Shown here one piece after another: positions 52,169 through 52,525 of a stretch of 52,525 nucleotides of DNA (positions are counted from its first letter, which is position 1; every line of letters starts with the position of its first letter). Origin of the DNA: an uncultured Prevotellaceae bacterium (GTDB lineage Bacteria; Bacteroidota; Bacteroidia; Bacteroidales; Bacteroidaceae); contig ONGG01000016.1 in the NCBI GenBank assembly GCA_900317305.1, positions 1 through 52,525 of the forward strand, given 5' to 3'. Below the pieces are notes generated by a model. That model had not been told where the DNA came from and made no database searches. It saw only the letters and a list, made by a program, of their open reading frames with translations. The position numbers and the translations under genes are program-made.

Positions 52169-52525
52169 TTTACCATTCCCAAATTAAAAGGCGAAACCTT
52201 GACAGGGGTTTCCATATAACAACCCTATTATTAGGCAATTAGACACGAAAAGCCAAATTAGCCACGCCAAACCATATGATTATGGCGGGCAAAGCCCGCA
52301 TAAACAATCGCAACTCTGTTGCGTGAGGAATCTCCCCTCGACCCTTTGATGGGTCGAGGATACCTTAATTGTCGTGCAAGGCGAATACCTTGCACTACTT
52401 TGCCACTGCGTGGCGAAGTTAGGCTGCGCTATCATATAACAAAGGTAGCGGCGGGCTGACACCCAGGCGTTTGCCGGCATTGCATACTATCCTGCTTTTG
52501 CCAGTCTCTCATTGAGTTTTTGCAA
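52169..52525. other. Right-edge intergenic region with five hairpins
   Basis: 357 bases without a supported gene; most of it is the hairpin row at 52285-52414. Downstream there is only unassigned sequence to the window end. Confidence 0.75.
52285..52414. repeat. Row of five perfect hairpins
   Basis: Stems: GCGGGC/GCCCGC (52285-52299), CGCAAC/GTTGCG (52309-52323), CCTCGACCC/GGGTCGAGG (52336-52359), GTGCAAGG/CCTTGCAC (52374-52395) and GCCAC/GTGGC (52402-52414), all perfect, with loops of 3, 3, 6, 6 and 3 bases. The sequences differ from each other, so it is not a simple tandem repeat. Confidence 0.85.

Overview
This 52.5 kb window looks like chromosome of a Prevotella-type Bacteroidales bacterium with fairly high coding GC. 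Four things point there. Promoters follow the Bacteroidetes pattern (TTTG, about 20 bases, TAnnTTTG), several of them exactly. Shine-Dalgarno sites are mostly absent. Two secreted proteins end in type IX secretion (T9SS)-like sorting tails. The gene content is typical of the group: GH97, DUF4954, DUF5686, a Wzi-like protein, an OPT transporter and a class I fumarase. No rRNA, tRNA, insertion sequence, integrase or CRISPR array was recognised.

Layout. 0.1-4.4 kb: a lipoprotein, an acidic repeat protein, a 57-residue peptide gene and a lone phage-type terminase large subunit. 4.4-9.3 kb: a patatin phospholipase, a four-helix-bundle gene enclosed by two 9-bp repeat arrays, and clpB. 9.4-14.9 kb: a 1499-residue fibronectin-type surface protein and a repeat lipoprotein. 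14.9-18 kb: a divergent pair with start codons almost on their promoters, and an OPT transporter. 18-24.5 kb (minus strand): M48 peptidase, SGNH hydrolase, BASS-type transporter, GH97, nagB. 24.6 kb: a probable small RNA. 25-32.7 kb: hflX, DUF4954, M16 protease and fumarase in a tight plus-strand run. 33.2-34.7 kb: a lone phage portal protein. 35-38.8 kb: a membrane-bound TPR/AraC regulator, a small HTH gene and two envelope genes. 38.9-45.6 kb (minus): a short GrpE-like protein with a LysM protein, two small peptide genes leading into an M6 protease, a PurF-like protein without the catalytic cysteine, and a phosphoesterase. 45.9-52.2 kb: a helical protein, a response regulator/thioesterase/DUF5686 operon, and Wzi with a lipoprotein.

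Most genes are housekeeping or cell-envelope genes. The parts the ordinary annotation does not explain are: (1) terminase and portal genes about 30 kb apart, apparently intact, with no other phage gene between them, which fits a dispersed or domesticated packaging system or the remains of an old prophage; (2) a family of 57-71 residue peptides with a YxKP-like start and an acidic tryptophan end, two of them in an apparent operon with a secreted metalloprotease; (3) the four-helix-bundle gene between two composite repeat arrays; (4) two copies of a 140-160 bp repeat whose core is inverted relative to its arms; (5) a promoter-plus-terminator small RNA unit upstream of nagB; (6) a row of five hairpins at the right edge.
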